37,791 bases of DNA from an uncultured Paracoccaceae bacterium. GTDB lineage: Bacteria; Pseudomonadota; Alphaproteobacteria; Rhodobacterales; Rhodobacteraceae. The DNA is taken from the NCBI GenBank assembly GCA_938005545.1, contig CALKXV010000001.1:1-37791 (forward strand), written 5' to 3'. The translations under genes were made by a program, and so were the position numbers. The notes under the pieces are model-generated. The model worked only from the letters and a program-made list of their open reading frames with translations. It made no database searches and was not told where the DNA came from. This document shows, piece after piece, positions 25,158-34,197 of this stretch (its first letter is position 1; the number at the start of each line of letters is the position of its first letter).

Positions 25158-26464
25158 AGAACGTAACGGCTCATGTCCGAACCCTTGGCCAACTCGCCAA
25201 GGTTCGTTTCCACAAAGCCCGCATCAACGACAACCGTTTCGCCACCTCGATCCGGTGCGGTGAAAGATAACTCCTCAAAAACCCGTTCCAGCACGGTGTA
25301 AAGCCGTCGCGCGCCGATATTTTCGATCGACTGATTCACGTCCGCCGCAATCTTGGCCAAAGCAGCGATCCCATCTTCCGTGAACGAAACCTCGACCTCT
25401 TCTGTGCCCATCAAGGCTGTGTACTGTAACGTCAGTGCATTGTCGGTTTCCGTCAATATCCGCACAAAGTCTTCTTCCGTCAAAGCCCGAAGGTTGACCC
25501 GGATCGGCAAACGACCCTGAAGCTCGGGCAGCAAATCCGACGGCTTGGCAATGTGAAATGCGCCGCTGGCAATGAACAGAATGTGGTCCGTCTTCACCGG
25601 CCCATGTTTGGTCGAAACGGTTGTACCTTCGATCAACGGCAGTAAATCCCTTTGCACGCCTTCGCGCGAAACATCCGCGCCGCGGGCCTCGGATCGTGCC
25701 GTTACTTTGTCAATCTCATCCAGAAATACGATCCCGTTCTGCTCAACCGCATTAAGGGCCGCCTTCGTGACGCTTTCATCATCCAGCAGCTTGTCAGCCT
25801 CTTCGCCAATCAAGATCTCATAAGATTGCGCAACCGTCAGGCGTTTCTTTACCGTCCGTCCTGACAAGCCCTTGCCAAAGATCGACCCCAAATCAATCGC
25901 CATTCCACCCTGACCGGGGTTCATGCCAGGAATGTCCAAACCGGACAGGGGGTTGCTTTGATCCGCCAATTCCAGCTCGATAATCGTGTCATCCAGCTCG
26001 CCGCTTTTCAGCTTGGCACGGAACATTTCCAACGTCTGATCGCGAGCGTTCTCACCAGCAATGGCCGCCAAAACCCTGTCTTCTGCCGCCTGTCGCGCAT
26101 TCGCCTTAACGTCTTCACGCATATTTTCGCGTGTCATCGTGATTGCGGCCTCAACCAGGTCACGAATGATCTGTTCAACATCGCGGCCCACGTATCCAAC
26201 TTCGGTAAACTTCGTCGCCTCAACTTTCAAGAACGGTGCTTTTGCCAGTTTTGCCAAGCGACGCGAGATCTCGGTTTTGCCTACACCCGTTGGCCCGATC
26301 ATCAGAATATTCTTTGGATAGACCTCGTCGCGAATGTCGTCTGCCAGCTTCTTGCGACGCCACCGATTTCGAAGCGCCACCGCGACAGCCCGCTTGGCAT
26401 CCTTCTGACCGATAATGAATCGGTCAAGTTCTGATACGATTTCTTTGGGCGTAAGGTCCGTCAT
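25154..26464 (-). CDS. hslU: ATP-dependent protease ATPase subunit HslU
   Basis: HslU (ClpY) is the AAA+ unfoldase that feeds substrates into the HslV peptidase. The 436-residue product has the N-terminal [24 protein letters not shown], Walker [10 protein letters not shown] (Lys63), and the pore loop GYVGRDVE. A variable I-domain follows, then Walker [11 protein letters not shown], the RDLLPLIEG segment and sensor residues near [12 protein letters not shown]. The C-terminus MSRYVL resembles the tail that docks into HslV. AGGAG lies six bases before ATG 26464. It lies downstream of hslV with an unusually long gap of 352 bases. Confidence 0.97.
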   Translation of the reverse strand: MTDLTPKEIVSELDRFIIGQKDAKRAVAVALRNRWRRKKLADDIRDEVYPKNILMIGPTGVGKTEISRRLAKLAKAPFLKVEATKFTEVGYVGRDVEQIIRDLVEAAITMTRENMREDVKANARQAAEDRVLAAIAGENARDQTLEMFRAKLKSGELDDTIIELELADQSNPLSGLDIPGMNPGQGGMAIDLGSIFGKGLSGRTVKKRLTVAQSYEILIGEEADKLLDDESVTKAALNAVEQNGIVFLDEIDKVTARSEARGADVSREGVQRDLLPLIEGTTVSTKHGPVKTDHILFIASGAFHIAKPSDLLPELQGRLPIRVNLRALTEEDFVRILTETDNALTLQYTALMGTEEVEVSFTEDGIAALAKIAADVNQSIENIGARRLYTVLERVFEELSFTAPDRGGETVVVDAGFVETNLGELAKGSDMSRYVL

Positions 26465-26816
26465 GTCGGCTCCTGGTTACAACTTAGCCCTAGTTAAGAA
26501 TGTTACAGCGAAACACAAGCAAATCACGCAAACTGACGTTCCTGTCCAACGGGATGACATCATCAAAAAATGTAGCAATCTATTAAGCAGCAAAACGCTG
26601 GAAACAGAGGACATCATGACCGCAACACACATTCTGCAGATTTCACTCCCTGCTGTCGCGATCACGTTTCAGCTGGTCGAGGCAAAATCCGAAGACGAAG
26701 GCGTTCTTTCCCGTGGCACGGCCAACCGCTTTAGGGTGTTGGGTTCTTAAAGGCGGACTTTGTTCTTGCAAGGCGCTGGGTTTGTCCCGCTCGGACCGGG
26801 TGTTTTCGCGCTACAC
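26465..26816. other. Gap between hslV and hslU
   Basis: Most hslV-hslU pairs are adjacent, but here 352 bases separate them. The only candidate in this stretch is the small plus-strand ORF at 26616-26750. A weak minus-strand hairpin (CCCG with CGGG, about 26796-26810) lies just after the hslV stop. I see no clear promoter for hslU, although a good ribosome-binding site precedes it. Confidence 0.5.
26616..26750 (+). CDS. Possible small protein (44 residues) antisense between hslU and hslV
   Basis: This ORF begins with ATG 26616 preceded by AGAGGA six bases upstream, a good ribosome-binding site. It ends TAA at 26748-26750. The peptide starts MTATHILQISLPAVAITFQ, a mildly hydrophobic stretch, and ends with a charged tail (EAKSEDEGVLSRGTANRFRVLGS). 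I recognise no family. It lies antisense to the hslVU transcript in the only sizeable gap on this side of the window. Without conservation data it may be a chance ORF. Confidence 0.4.
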   Translation: MTATHILQISLPAVAITFQLVEAKSEDEGVLSRGTANRFRVLGS

Positions 26817-27368
26817 CTACCCGATGGTTTCAACGGTCAGGTTGCCGTTCGTGTAAACGCAGATGTCCGCAGCAATTGCCATGGCCTTACGCGCAACTTC
26901 TTCTGCACCCAGGTCGCTGTCCATCAAGGCGCGCGCCGCAGCCAAGGCATAATTTCCGCCCGACCCAATCGCGGCCACGTCATGTTCGGGTTCCAGAACA
27001 TCCCCTGCCCCAGTCACCACATAAAGCGCCGAACCATCTGACACGATCAGCATCGCTTCCAGTTTCTGCAAGTACTTGTCGGTTCGCCAATCCTTGGCCA
27101 GCTCGACACAAGCACGCTGAAGCTGTCCTGGCGTCGCTTCCAGTTTGACCTCAAGCCGCTCCAGCAATGTGAACGCATCCGCCGTTGATCCGGCAAAGCC
27201 TGCGACAACGTCCATGCCGCCGGGCCGCAATCGCCGCACTTTGGTGGCTGTGCCTTTGATGACGGTTTGACCAAGGCTCACTTGCCCGTCACCGGCGATC
27301 ACAACCTGCCCGCCCTTTCGAACGCCGATGATCGTCGTGCCGTGCCAACCGGGAAACTCATCCGCCAT
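26817..27368 (-). CDS. hslV: ATP-dependent protease peptidase subunit HslV
   Basis: HslV (ClpQ) is the proteasome-like threonine peptidase of the HslUV complex. The 183-residue product starts [10 protein letters not shown] before [10 protein letters not shown]. The catalytic threonine is Thr11, exposed by removal of a ten-residue propeptide; many HslV proteins instead lose only Met. [29 protein letters not shown] and the [14 protein letters not shown] segment complete the signature. GGAGAG a few bases before ATG 27368 fixes the start; the frame reaches upstream to 27416 without family similarity. Confidence 0.96.
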   Translation of the reverse strand: MADEFPGWHGTTIIGVRKGGQVVIAGDGQVSLGQTVIKGTATKVRRLRPGGMDVVAGFAGSTADAFTLLERLEVKLEATPGQLQRACVELAKDWRTDKYLQKLEAMLIVSDGSALYVVTGAGDVLEPEHDVAAIGSGGNYALAAARALMDSDLGAEEVARKAMAIAADICVYTNGNLTVETIG

Positions 27369-27418
27369 TTTGTCTCTCCTGATGCAAGGCCGGGTATACC
27401 AAGGGCGTATATGCAAAG

Positions 27419-27445
27419 CGCCCGCGCTGATTACAAGCGCGGGCG
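27419..27445. terminator. Strong GC hairpin between trxA and hslV
   Basis: A perfect 10-base stem (CGCCCGCGCT with AGCGCGGGCG) encloses a seven-base GATTACA loop. There is no clear T-run on either side. It lies 126 bases past the trxA stop and 50 bases before the hslV ATG on the minus strand. It may terminate trxA transcripts or be part of the hslV leader. Confidence 0.55.
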
Positions 27446-27480
27446 GTTAAGCCGTTGGTCATTTGGGCGTGCGCTATGCT

Positions 27481-27551
27481 GTACAAAACGGATATTTGCC
27501 TCCGTCAGGCACGTACAAAACTGCACGTTTGGCCCATATCGGGAACGTACA
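27481..27551. repeat. Degenerate 32-34 base direct repeat upstream of hslV
   Basis: GTACAAAAC occurs at 27481-27489 and 27513-27521 and its first five bases again at 27547-27551. The spacing is 32 and 34 bases, about three helical turns. The intervening sequences also resemble each other (TTTG followed by CC, then GG and AC before the next copy). This looks like either a decayed tandem repeat or spaced regulator sites for hslV or trxA. Confidence 0.45.
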
Positions 27552-27570
27552 GGTTACACGCCGTCAATCT

Positions 27571-27891
27571 TTAGATCGACGCGTCGATCCAATCCTTCAG
27601 CGCGGCTTTTGGCGCCGCACCTGTTTTGTTCGAAACGACTTCGCCGTCCTTGAACAGGAACAACGCTGGAATACCGCGCACACCAAGCTGGGCTGGCGAA
27701 TTCGGATTGTCGTCCACGTTTACCTTGGCGATTTTCACTTTGTCGCCGTATTCAGCCGCAAGCTCTTCTAAAGCCGGGCCAATCATTTTGCAGGGACCGC
27801 ACCACTCAGCCCAAAAATCAACGACAACTGGAACGTCCGAAGACCGGACTTCGCTGTCGAAAGTGTCGTCAGTAACCGAAACGGTTCCCAT
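27571..27891 (-). CDS. trxA: Thioredoxin
   Basis: Thioredoxin reduces protein disulfides and supplies electrons to reductases. The 106-residue product has [24 protein letters not shown] with the redox pair Cys31/Cys34, [27 protein letters not shown] with the cis-proline, and a normal C-terminal helix. It could reduce the MsrA encoded earlier in the window only if electrons cross the membrane, since that MsrA appears exported. It lies 55 bases after addA. A possible promoter of its own is listed below, so it need not depend on the upstream chain. Confidence 0.97.
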   Translation of the reverse strand: MGTVSVTDDTFDSEVRSSDVPVVVDFWAEWCGPCKMIGPALEELAAEYGDKVKIAKVNVDDNPNSPAQLGVRGIPALFLFKDGEVVSNKTGAAPKAALKDWIDASI

Positions 27892-27921
27892 CTACCTAAT
27901 CCTTATCTGGTTCGAAGAACG

Positions 27922-27950
27922 AACCTAAGAAGCGGGGCGCGTAACGTCAA
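27922..27950 (-). promoter_or_regulatory. Possible housekeeping promoter of trxA
   Basis: On the minus strand TTGACG (27945-27950) and TAGGTT (27922-27927) are separated by exactly 17 bases. The -35 matches 5 of 6, the -10 only moderately. An inverted repeat, GGTTCG with CGAACC around five bases (27909-27925), overlaps the -10 and could be an operator. Confidence 0.35.
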
Positions 27951-30900
27951 GATATAGTGGCATCGACAAGGGCCGCCCTCACGATCCCGTGTGGCAAGAT
28001 CATCAATTCGCTGGTCTCGGTCCACAAGATGGCAAGCTCAACCGGACGATCCGGATAGATCTGCTCCAAAGCCTCAAGATACGCTCCCATTTGCCGCAGA
28101 AGCCCTAGCGGTGTGTCTTCCGGGCAATTCGGCACAAAAACATTCGTTTTAAAATCAATAGCTTGAACAAGTTCTGGTGTTACGATTAGCCTGTCGATCT
28201 TTCCGGCAATCTGCCCGCCAAGCGTCCGAGACGCGCCAACGATATCGACTTCAGCCAAGGCGGTTTCCGTAAACAGACCCGGATGATCCGCCAGATTTCT
28301 AAGCGCTTGGTTCAAAAGTTCGGGCAATTCGGCTGGGTCGGCCCGATCTGCGCCATGTGCCAAAAGACGACGGGCAACAGCCTCGGGGTTGGATTGCCCG
28401 GGCAAGTGTTCTAGCAGCAAATGAATTTGCCGCCCACGTTTCAATGCCGCCTCTTCGTCCAGCGCACCGCCACCCAACACTTTGGCACCGCTTAGTTTTG
28501 AAGGCGAAATAACCGCAACCGTCTTGATTGGATCGTCGGCAGGTTTCGTTAGAAATTCGGGCAATTCGATCGACGCATCTGCGCCATCCAACGGCCGAAC
28601 CCGAGTGGCGGCAGGCCAGTCCCCATGCTCAAAGCGGATCGCACCGGGTTCCAGATCACATTCAACGGTTTGCAGCTTGGCCATTCCCGACGCAATCGAT
28701 TGGTGCCAGTTCATGACCGTTCGCGAACTACGTGCAGGCTCAACGCCGCCCACAATGAGCCAACTTTCGGCTCGCGTCATCGCAACATAAAGAAGGCGGT
28801 TCCGCTCGTTCAAATCCGCCTGTCGCTGTCTATCCTTTGCGTTTTGAACGACGTCGGGGCTTTCCTCTTTTGACGGCGAAAACATGGGCGTACCACCATC
28901 ATCCAACACAAGCCCGCCAGACCGCGCCTGCCCCGTACCAGTGGTATCGGGTAAGATCACGATGGGCCTTTCCAGCCCTTTGGCACCATGCACCGTCATT
29001 ACACGGATCAAATCGCTGCTGGCATCCGCGTCGCGCTTCACCTCGATGTCGTTGGCCTTCGACTTCAACAGAAACCCGGTCAATGTTGGTACGTTGTCAC
29101 GCTCAAATGCGATGGATTGGCTCAAAAGCTCGTCAATTCCGTCTTCGGCTTCCGGCCCCAATCGCGCAATCAGGTTCTCGCGGCCCTTACATTCGCTAAG
29201 AATGTGCTCCAACAGCTCATAAGGGCGCTTGAAATCTACCAAAAGGCGCAAGCCGTCCAGAATCTCAACGATGTCCGGAAAATCACTCCGTCGTCGCCGC
29301 AGTTCGGGCCACAAATGCGTGCTGGGCGGGCGGTTCGAGGCGAGGTCATAAAGCTGTTCTTCGCTCAGCCCAAACATCGGCGACCGCAACGTAGCAGCCA
29401 GCGAAAGATCGTCCTCGGGCAAATCCAGAAATGACAACAGACAAAGCAAATCCCGAACAGCCAGCTCGGCACCGATCTTCAAGCGATCTGATCCGGCAAT
29501 TGGCAATCCATCCGACTTGCAGGCCTGAATAATTTGATCAAAAACTGCGCTACGACGCTGGACAAGGATCATGATATCACCCGGCTCAATCGGCCGGACT
29601 GTGCCGTTTTCGCCTTGAATAATCTCTGTTTCCAGCAATTTGCGAATGACTTTCGCAATCGACTTACCCAGCTTAACCGAAGGCGCGTTGTCGACCGGCC
29701 GATCAACAGGATCATTCCACGCAGGCTCTTCAACATCCGTCGGTGCCGGGATCAAAGGCAGCAGATCAACGCGCCCCGGTTTGCCGTCATAGAAAGCATG
29801 ATGTAACACCGATTGGCCCAAGCCAGGAAGGCCTTCGGACACGGTATCAACCAATTTCAAAATGGCCGGCGACGACCTAAATGAATGAAGCAGTTCGCGT
29901 GATCGAAGCGTTCCGGCAAGCTCAGCGCCAAAAGCCTCTGCCCGCCTTTCAAACCCATCCGCGTCAGCGCCCTGAAAACTGTAAATCGACTGTTTTTTGT
30001 CCCCCACTACGAACAGGGTTCGCGTGCGATCCGCGTCATCTGCCATGGCTTGCGTCAACGCCTGAACGATCTCCCATTGCGCTGGACTGGTGTCTTGCGC
30101 TTCGTCGACCAGAACATGATCGATCTGCCCATCCAACCGGTACTTGACCCACGATAAAGCCGAACCTGAAAGAACGTCCCGTGTGCGACGGATCAAATCG
30201 TCAAAGTCCAGCACGCCATGGGACATTTTGGAATCCTGGTAGGCGGGCAGGAAAACAGACGCAAATCGGTGCAATGCCACAGTTTTCTGCGCAGCCATCA
30301 AGTTGACCCGCTTTACCCTTGCCGTCTCAACCCGCTCCATCAAAGCCTCAATGCGGGGCAATGCCGCGATGATGTCTGGAAGTTTTTGTGCGCCGCCCTT
30401 GGTCGGCACTTTGCCAATTTTAGCTGAGAATGGCGCTTTCGTTGTCAGAAACAGCCCTTCCAACGTGACCAGAGCGGAAATCGATGGCGTTTCAGGCAAT
30501 TGCGAAAGACTTTCGGCCAATTTGTGATCGCTCACCAGTTGGCTCTCACGCAAAGGCGCAGACAAGCTCTTCAAAAACTCCAAATCGCCGTCTTCAAACG
30601 CCAGATCCAAAATATCAGCGAACGTGAGTCCGAGCTGAACATCAAAGACTTCAAAGACATCCGCCTCGGACTTTGGCTGTGCAAAATCGTCGCCTTTCGC
30701 TGAAACCGCACGGGCCAGTGAAACCAGGCTTTCCTCGGCATAAAATGTCGACACAGCAGCCAGTGTGGCATTTTCCGTCACTGACAGATCGTCCAGAACG
30801 TGTTCGATCAGCTCGATCTGACCCGGTTCATCTAATTCCCGAAACTGAGGTGACACACCGCCTTCAAGAGGAAAGCGCCGAAGGATCGAAGAGCAAAGCG

Positions 30901-31261
30901 CGTGAATCGTTTGGATGCGCAAGCCGCCGGGAGCTTCAATGGCGCGTGCAAACAAGGTTCTGGCCGTTGACAGATCATTGGGCGGCACCTCGCCCAACTC
31001 AGAAAGCGCTTTGCGCAAGGCGGTGTCTTCCAACATGGCCCAGCTGCCCAAGGTTGCATACAAGCGGTTCTGCATCTCGCTTGCCGCGGCTTTTGTATAA
31101 GTCAGACATAGAATGTTGCGAGGGTCTGTTCCGCGCAACAAAAGTCGCGCCACTCGGTTCGTCAGAACACGAGTTTTGCCAGACCCGGCGTTCGCGGATA
31201 GCCAAGTTGAAAGATGCGGTTCAGCGGCATCAATTTGTGCTAGTGTTGCCTCGTCCATCAT
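27947..31261 (-). CDS. addA: Double-strand break repair helicase-nuclease AddA
   Basis: AddA is the UvrD-like helicase and nuclease subunit of AddAB, the alphaproteobacterial counterpart of RecBCD, which resects broken DNA for RecA. The product has about 1104 residues. Walker A SANAGSGKT is at 22-30, followed by ILCLTYTKAAASEM (motif Ia), HVLVDEAQDTSPAQWEIV (motif II), FVVGDKKQSIYSFQGAD (motif III), RVMTVHGAKGLERPIVILPD (motif V) and NRLLYVAMTRAE (motif VI). The C-terminal nuclease contains GKIDRLIV and AIDFKTN. The two ATG codons at 31261 and 31258 overlap the addB stop; the first gives an ATGA overlap. Confidence 0.96.
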   Translation of the reverse strand: MMDEATLAQIDAAEPHLSTWLSANAGSGKTRVLTNRVARLLLRGTDPRNILCLTYTKAAASEMQNRLYATLGSWAMLEDTALRKALSELGEVPPNDLSTARTLFARAIEAPGGLRIQTIHALCSSILRRFPLEGGVSPQFRELDEPGQIELIEHVLDDLSVTENATLAAVSTFYAEESLVSLARAVSAKGDDFAQPKSEADVFEVFDVQLGLTFADILDLAFEDGDLEFLKSLSAPLRESQLVSDHKLAESLSQLPETPSISALVTLEGLFLTTKAPFSAKIGKVPTKGGAQKLPDIIAALPRIEALMERVETARVKRVNLMAAQKTVALHRFASVFLPAYQDSKMSHGVLDFDDLIRRTRDVLSGSALSWVKYRLDGQIDHVLVDEAQDTSPAQWEIVQALTQAMADDADRTRTLFVVGDKKQSIYSFQGADADGFERRAEAFGAELAGTLRSRELLHSFRSSPAILKLVDTVSEGLPGLGQSVLHHAFYDGKPGRVDLLPLIPAPTDVEEPAWNDPVDRPVDNAPSVKLGKSIAKVIRKLLETEIIQGENGTVRPIEPGDIMILVQRRSAVFDQIIQACKSDGLPIAGSDRLKIGAELAVRDLLCLLSFLDLPEDDLSLAATLRSPMFGLSEEQLYDLASNRPPSTHLWPELRRRRSDFPDIVEILDGLRLLVDFKRPYELLEHILSECKGRENLIARLGPEAEDGIDELLSQSIAFERDNVPTLTGFLLKSKANDIEVKRDADASSDLIRVMTVHGAKGLERPIVILPDTTGTGQARSGGLVLDDGGTPMFSPSKEESPDVVQNAKDRQRQADLNERNRLLYVAMTRAESWLIVGGVEPARSSRTVMNWHQSIASGMAKLQTVECDLEPGAIRFEHGDWPAATRVRPLDGADASIELPEFLTKPADDPIKTVAVISPSKLSGAKVLGGGALDEEAALKRGRQIHLLLEHLPGQSNPEAVARRLLAHGADRADPAELPELLNQALRNLADHPGLFTETALAEVDIVGASRTLGGQIAGKIDRLIVTPELVQAIDFKTNVFVPNCPEDTPLGLLRQMGAYLEALEQIYPDRPVELAILWTETSELMILPHGIVRAALVDATIS

Positions 31262-34197
31262 TCGACCAGTTTTGGCTTCGTGGGTTTGGACGCATCCCAT
31301 TCACCAAACCGCGCAAGATGATCATAATCGCCGTCGTAACGTACTTTTTCCATGGCGCGTCGCGAAATATACCCAGTGCTGGCGGCTCCGTATTTCTTCA
31401 AAAGATCCGAGAGTTCCGTTGAAATAGTCACTGTTTCATAGTCATCCTCAAGATCAATCTGTCCGTCTTTCGGTGTTCGTCCCAAATGAAGGTGCACAAC
31501 ACGGTCAACGGTCGAAGGTTCCAGATCTTCAAAGCCTCCCTCCTCCGCCATTACAGCTTCGATCAACAGCTGGCGATCAAAGTACCGAACTTGTTTTTTG
31601 CTAGGAACCGTACCTGTTTTGTAGTCATAGATGATCAAGTCACCGGTGTTCAGACGATCAATTCTATCGGCGATACCGGTGATTGAAACGCCAGTGTCCG
31701 AAACCTTTAAAACCCCGCGAACCTCGGCGCCCACACGTTGGCCGGCATCACGCCGCCGCTGCTCACTGGCAACCAGGTGATCGGAAATCTGCGAAATCTG
31801 CCCACGCCAATGGGATCGGATCGCAGGCCAAGGCACGAGCTTAGAAAGTTTAGCGTCTGCTATTCGAAATAGCTCGGCCTTGGCGGCTTTGACATCGTGC
31901 ATGTCAACCGACGGCGCAAAAAAGGCCTCTAGGATGTCGTGAAATACAATCCCCTTTAGGCGGGCATCAGGCTTTGGTTCAAGCGGTAGAAGCGGGCGAA
32001 GACTTAGAACATGCTTCGCATAGATCGCATATGGGTCGCGAATAAGCGTGCTGATTTCAGTCACGGATAATTTCTTGGGGCGCTTACTGACCGGTGGCGC
32101 AGGAGCTGGGCGCATTTCAGTTTCAATTGGGTTTGGAGGCCGATCTAAACCCTGCGCCATCGCCAAATACATGTCGCCGCGTTCCTTCATCGCCGCCAAT
32201 GCGCTTGGTCCACCTTGTGCGGGCAGCCCCTCAAGAAGGTTTGTAAGCCGGTTCAACCAGCGTGACGGAACGGTCTCGCCATCTTCGCCGCGCTGAGACC
32301 TTGACAAGATCACCTGCTTGGCCGCAATCGCCTGTTGATAGTCGTGTGCGGCCAAGCCCACCTGCCCTTCCGGCAAAAGTAATCCAAGGTCCTGCCGCAT
32401 CTGACGATTCAACCAAGGATCAGGGTTCGATGGCTCGGGCCATGTGCCTTCGTTCAGCCCACCAAGGACGACGACGTCGGCGCCCTGCACCCGCGCTTCA
32501 AGCGTTCCCCAGATCATGACATTCGGATGAACACTTTCTGGATCCCGCTCGCTTTCGCTCGTGAGCCCCGCCTCAAACAGCCGCATGTAATCTTCAAACG
32601 GAACCGGTTCTGAAAAACCAATTTCATCCAAAAAACCGTTGATTAGAGCCTTACATGACCGTCCAGCAGATGTGCGCCACAAGTCATGTGGCGCGTCGTC
32701 ACCAACTTGAGCCAGTTTTTCGCTCAAGGCGAGGTGCTGGGTAACGCAGGCTTTCAACGTTGCGTCTGGAATGGCGGAAATATCGTTCAATACCTGCTTC
32801 AACCAGTTTGTCCACGCAAGCAGCTCCGGCGCCGTGTCATTGGAGAAGTTATCAAGAACACTATCCGTGATCACAAAAACCGACCTTTTGCGGCAAAACA
32901 ATTCAAACCGTCGCGTATTCAACAAGTGCGGACCACGATCACCATTTCCGGCGCGACACAGGGGGTGTTTAAGCAAAGCAATTAGTTCACTGGGCTTGCA
33001 GTCGTTGCCGACTATCCTTCCGACTTGGCGCAGAAACCGTCCCGGAGGAGTAAGGGAGAGCGGGACGCCAGCGCTGTCATCCGGCTTGATGTTCCAGCGG
33101 GCCAAGATGGCGGCAATACGCCGTGCTAAGGTTCGATCCGGTGTGATCAGCGCGGAAACCATATTATTTTCAACAGCTTGGCGAAGCACCACCGCGATTG
33201 CCATCGCCTCCAACTTTGTTTGGCTGGCTTCGATAAGCGACAGTCCACATGTCGCTTTATCCAATGGCCCGAGGTTGGGGCCTTCAGCCAGCCATTGGTC
33301 GGTGACTTGAGACGGGCGTAACGACAGGGAAACCAAAGCGTTACGTGCCGGGTCAGGCGGCACTCCCCATTGAACAACATCATCAGACGCAAGGTTTAAG
33401 CCGGATAGCAACGAAGCGAACCTGTATTGAGGGTGATCTTCCGGCGTCCGCGAAGCGGCAAATTCATTCCAAATCGAGGCTGGTAGGTGGAAATCAAAAC
33501 CCGGTAAAACAAGCGCGCCCAGAGGTAAATTCGCCACCGCATTCATTAGCATTCGCGTTGGGTGCCGCGAACCAGTGGAACCTGCGACAATAACCGGATC
33601 ACGGGGCGGACTAACGGCCCAAACGTCACGGATCATTTCCACAGCATGTAGCAGTAGGGCTTCATCGTCCACCCCATTTTTTGCCATCGATTCAAGGTAA
33701 GTGCCTACGATACCTAGGAATTTTAAACTTCGTTCCCAGTGTTCTGATGCATCCCCAACATCCAAATCGTGCAATCGATCAAGGCTGACATTCTCGCCCT
33801 GCATTTCATCCATCAATGCCGCAAGACTGTCGGCTAGATCGACCGCCGCGGATTTCGCGGCAAGTTTCGGGTCTGTTTCGATCAGCCGCCGCGTTAATTG
33901 CACAAGTTCGAGTTTGCGACGCAAACGCGTTACTGTAGGCGGCCAATCTGCGCCGGGCAAAAGTGCGGCAAAGTCCGTGACTTGGCTAATCTTCGGCAAA
34001 AGCCTTGCCGTTCCGTCGTTAAACAAGCGGGTCAGTCGCCTTCCCATGCGTCGGGTGTTAACAATGATGCGAACCCGGGCAAGGTCTTCGGCGGGACGAT
34101 CCCTGTAGGCGAACAGTACGTTTTTAGCCAGAATGGCTGGAAAATCTTCACCGGGCGGAACGCCAAACAAACGTGGTTCTCTCGATGGTTCAAACAT
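31258..34197 (-). CDS. addB: Double-strand break repair protein AddB
   Basis: AddB is the second subunit of AddAB; its inactivated helicase-like part scans for Chi-type sites and its C-terminal nuclease cuts one strand. The product has 979 residues. The nuclease domain near the C-terminus shows GIADRIDRL and IIYDYKTG, the PD-(D/E)XK core. The N-terminus (RLFGVPPGEDFPAILAKNVL) has no Walker A motif. The last ~270 residues contain no cysteine, so the iron-sulfur cluster known from Bacillus AddB cannot form. I regard this as the proteobacterial form. ATG 34197 is preferred to the TTG at 34203; it overlaps the murU stop by 8 bases. Confidence 0.94.
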   Translation of the reverse strand: MFEPSREPRLFGVPPGEDFPAILAKNVLFAYRDRPAEDLARVRIIVNTRRMGRRLTRLFNDGTARLLPKISQVTDFAALLPGADWPPTVTRLRRKLELVQLTRRLIETDPKLAAKSAAVDLADSLAALMDEMQGENVSLDRLHDLDVGDASEHWERSLKFLGIVGTYLESMAKNGVDDEALLLHAVEMIRDVWAVSPPRDPVIVAGSTGSRHPTRMLMNAVANLPLGALVLPGFDFHLPASIWNEFAASRTPEDHPQYRFASLLSGLNLASDDVVQWGVPPDPARNALVSLSLRPSQVTDQWLAEGPNLGPLDKATCGLSLIEASQTKLEAMAIAVVLRQAVENNMVSALITPDRTLARRIAAILARWNIKPDDSAGVPLSLTPPGRFLRQVGRIVGNDCKPSELIALLKHPLCRAGNGDRGPHLLNTRRFELFCRKRSVFVITDSVLDNFSNDTAPELLAWTNWLKQVLNDISAIPDATLKACVTQHLALSEKLAQVGDDAPHDLWRTSAGRSCKALINGFLDEIGFSEPVPFEDYMRLFEAGLTSESERDPESVHPNVMIWGTLEARVQGADVVVLGGLNEGTWPEPSNPDPWLNRQMRQDLGLLLPEGQVGLAAHDYQQAIAAKQVILSRSQRGEDGETVPSRWLNRLTNLLEGLPAQGGPSALAAMKERGDMYLAMAQGLDRPPNPIETEMRPAPAPPVSKRPKKLSVTEISTLIRDPYAIYAKHVLSLRPLLPLEPKPDARLKGIVFHDILEAFFAPSVDMHDVKAAKAELFRIADAKLSKLVPWPAIRSHWRGQISQISDHLVASEQRRRDAGQRVGAEVRGVLKVSDTGVSITGIADRIDRLNTGDLIIYDYKTGTVPSKKQVRYFDRQLLIEAVMAEEGGFEDLEPSTVDRVVHLHLGRTPKDGQIDLEDDYETVTISTELSDLLKKYGAASTGYISRRAMEKVRYDGDYDHLARFGEWDASKPTKPKLVE

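Noticed and set aside
26477-26665. Minus-strand 62-residue hydrophobic ORF in the hslV-hslU gap
   Set aside because: It has no convincing ribosome-binding site and ends just before hslU. The opposite-strand ORF at 26616 has the better start context.
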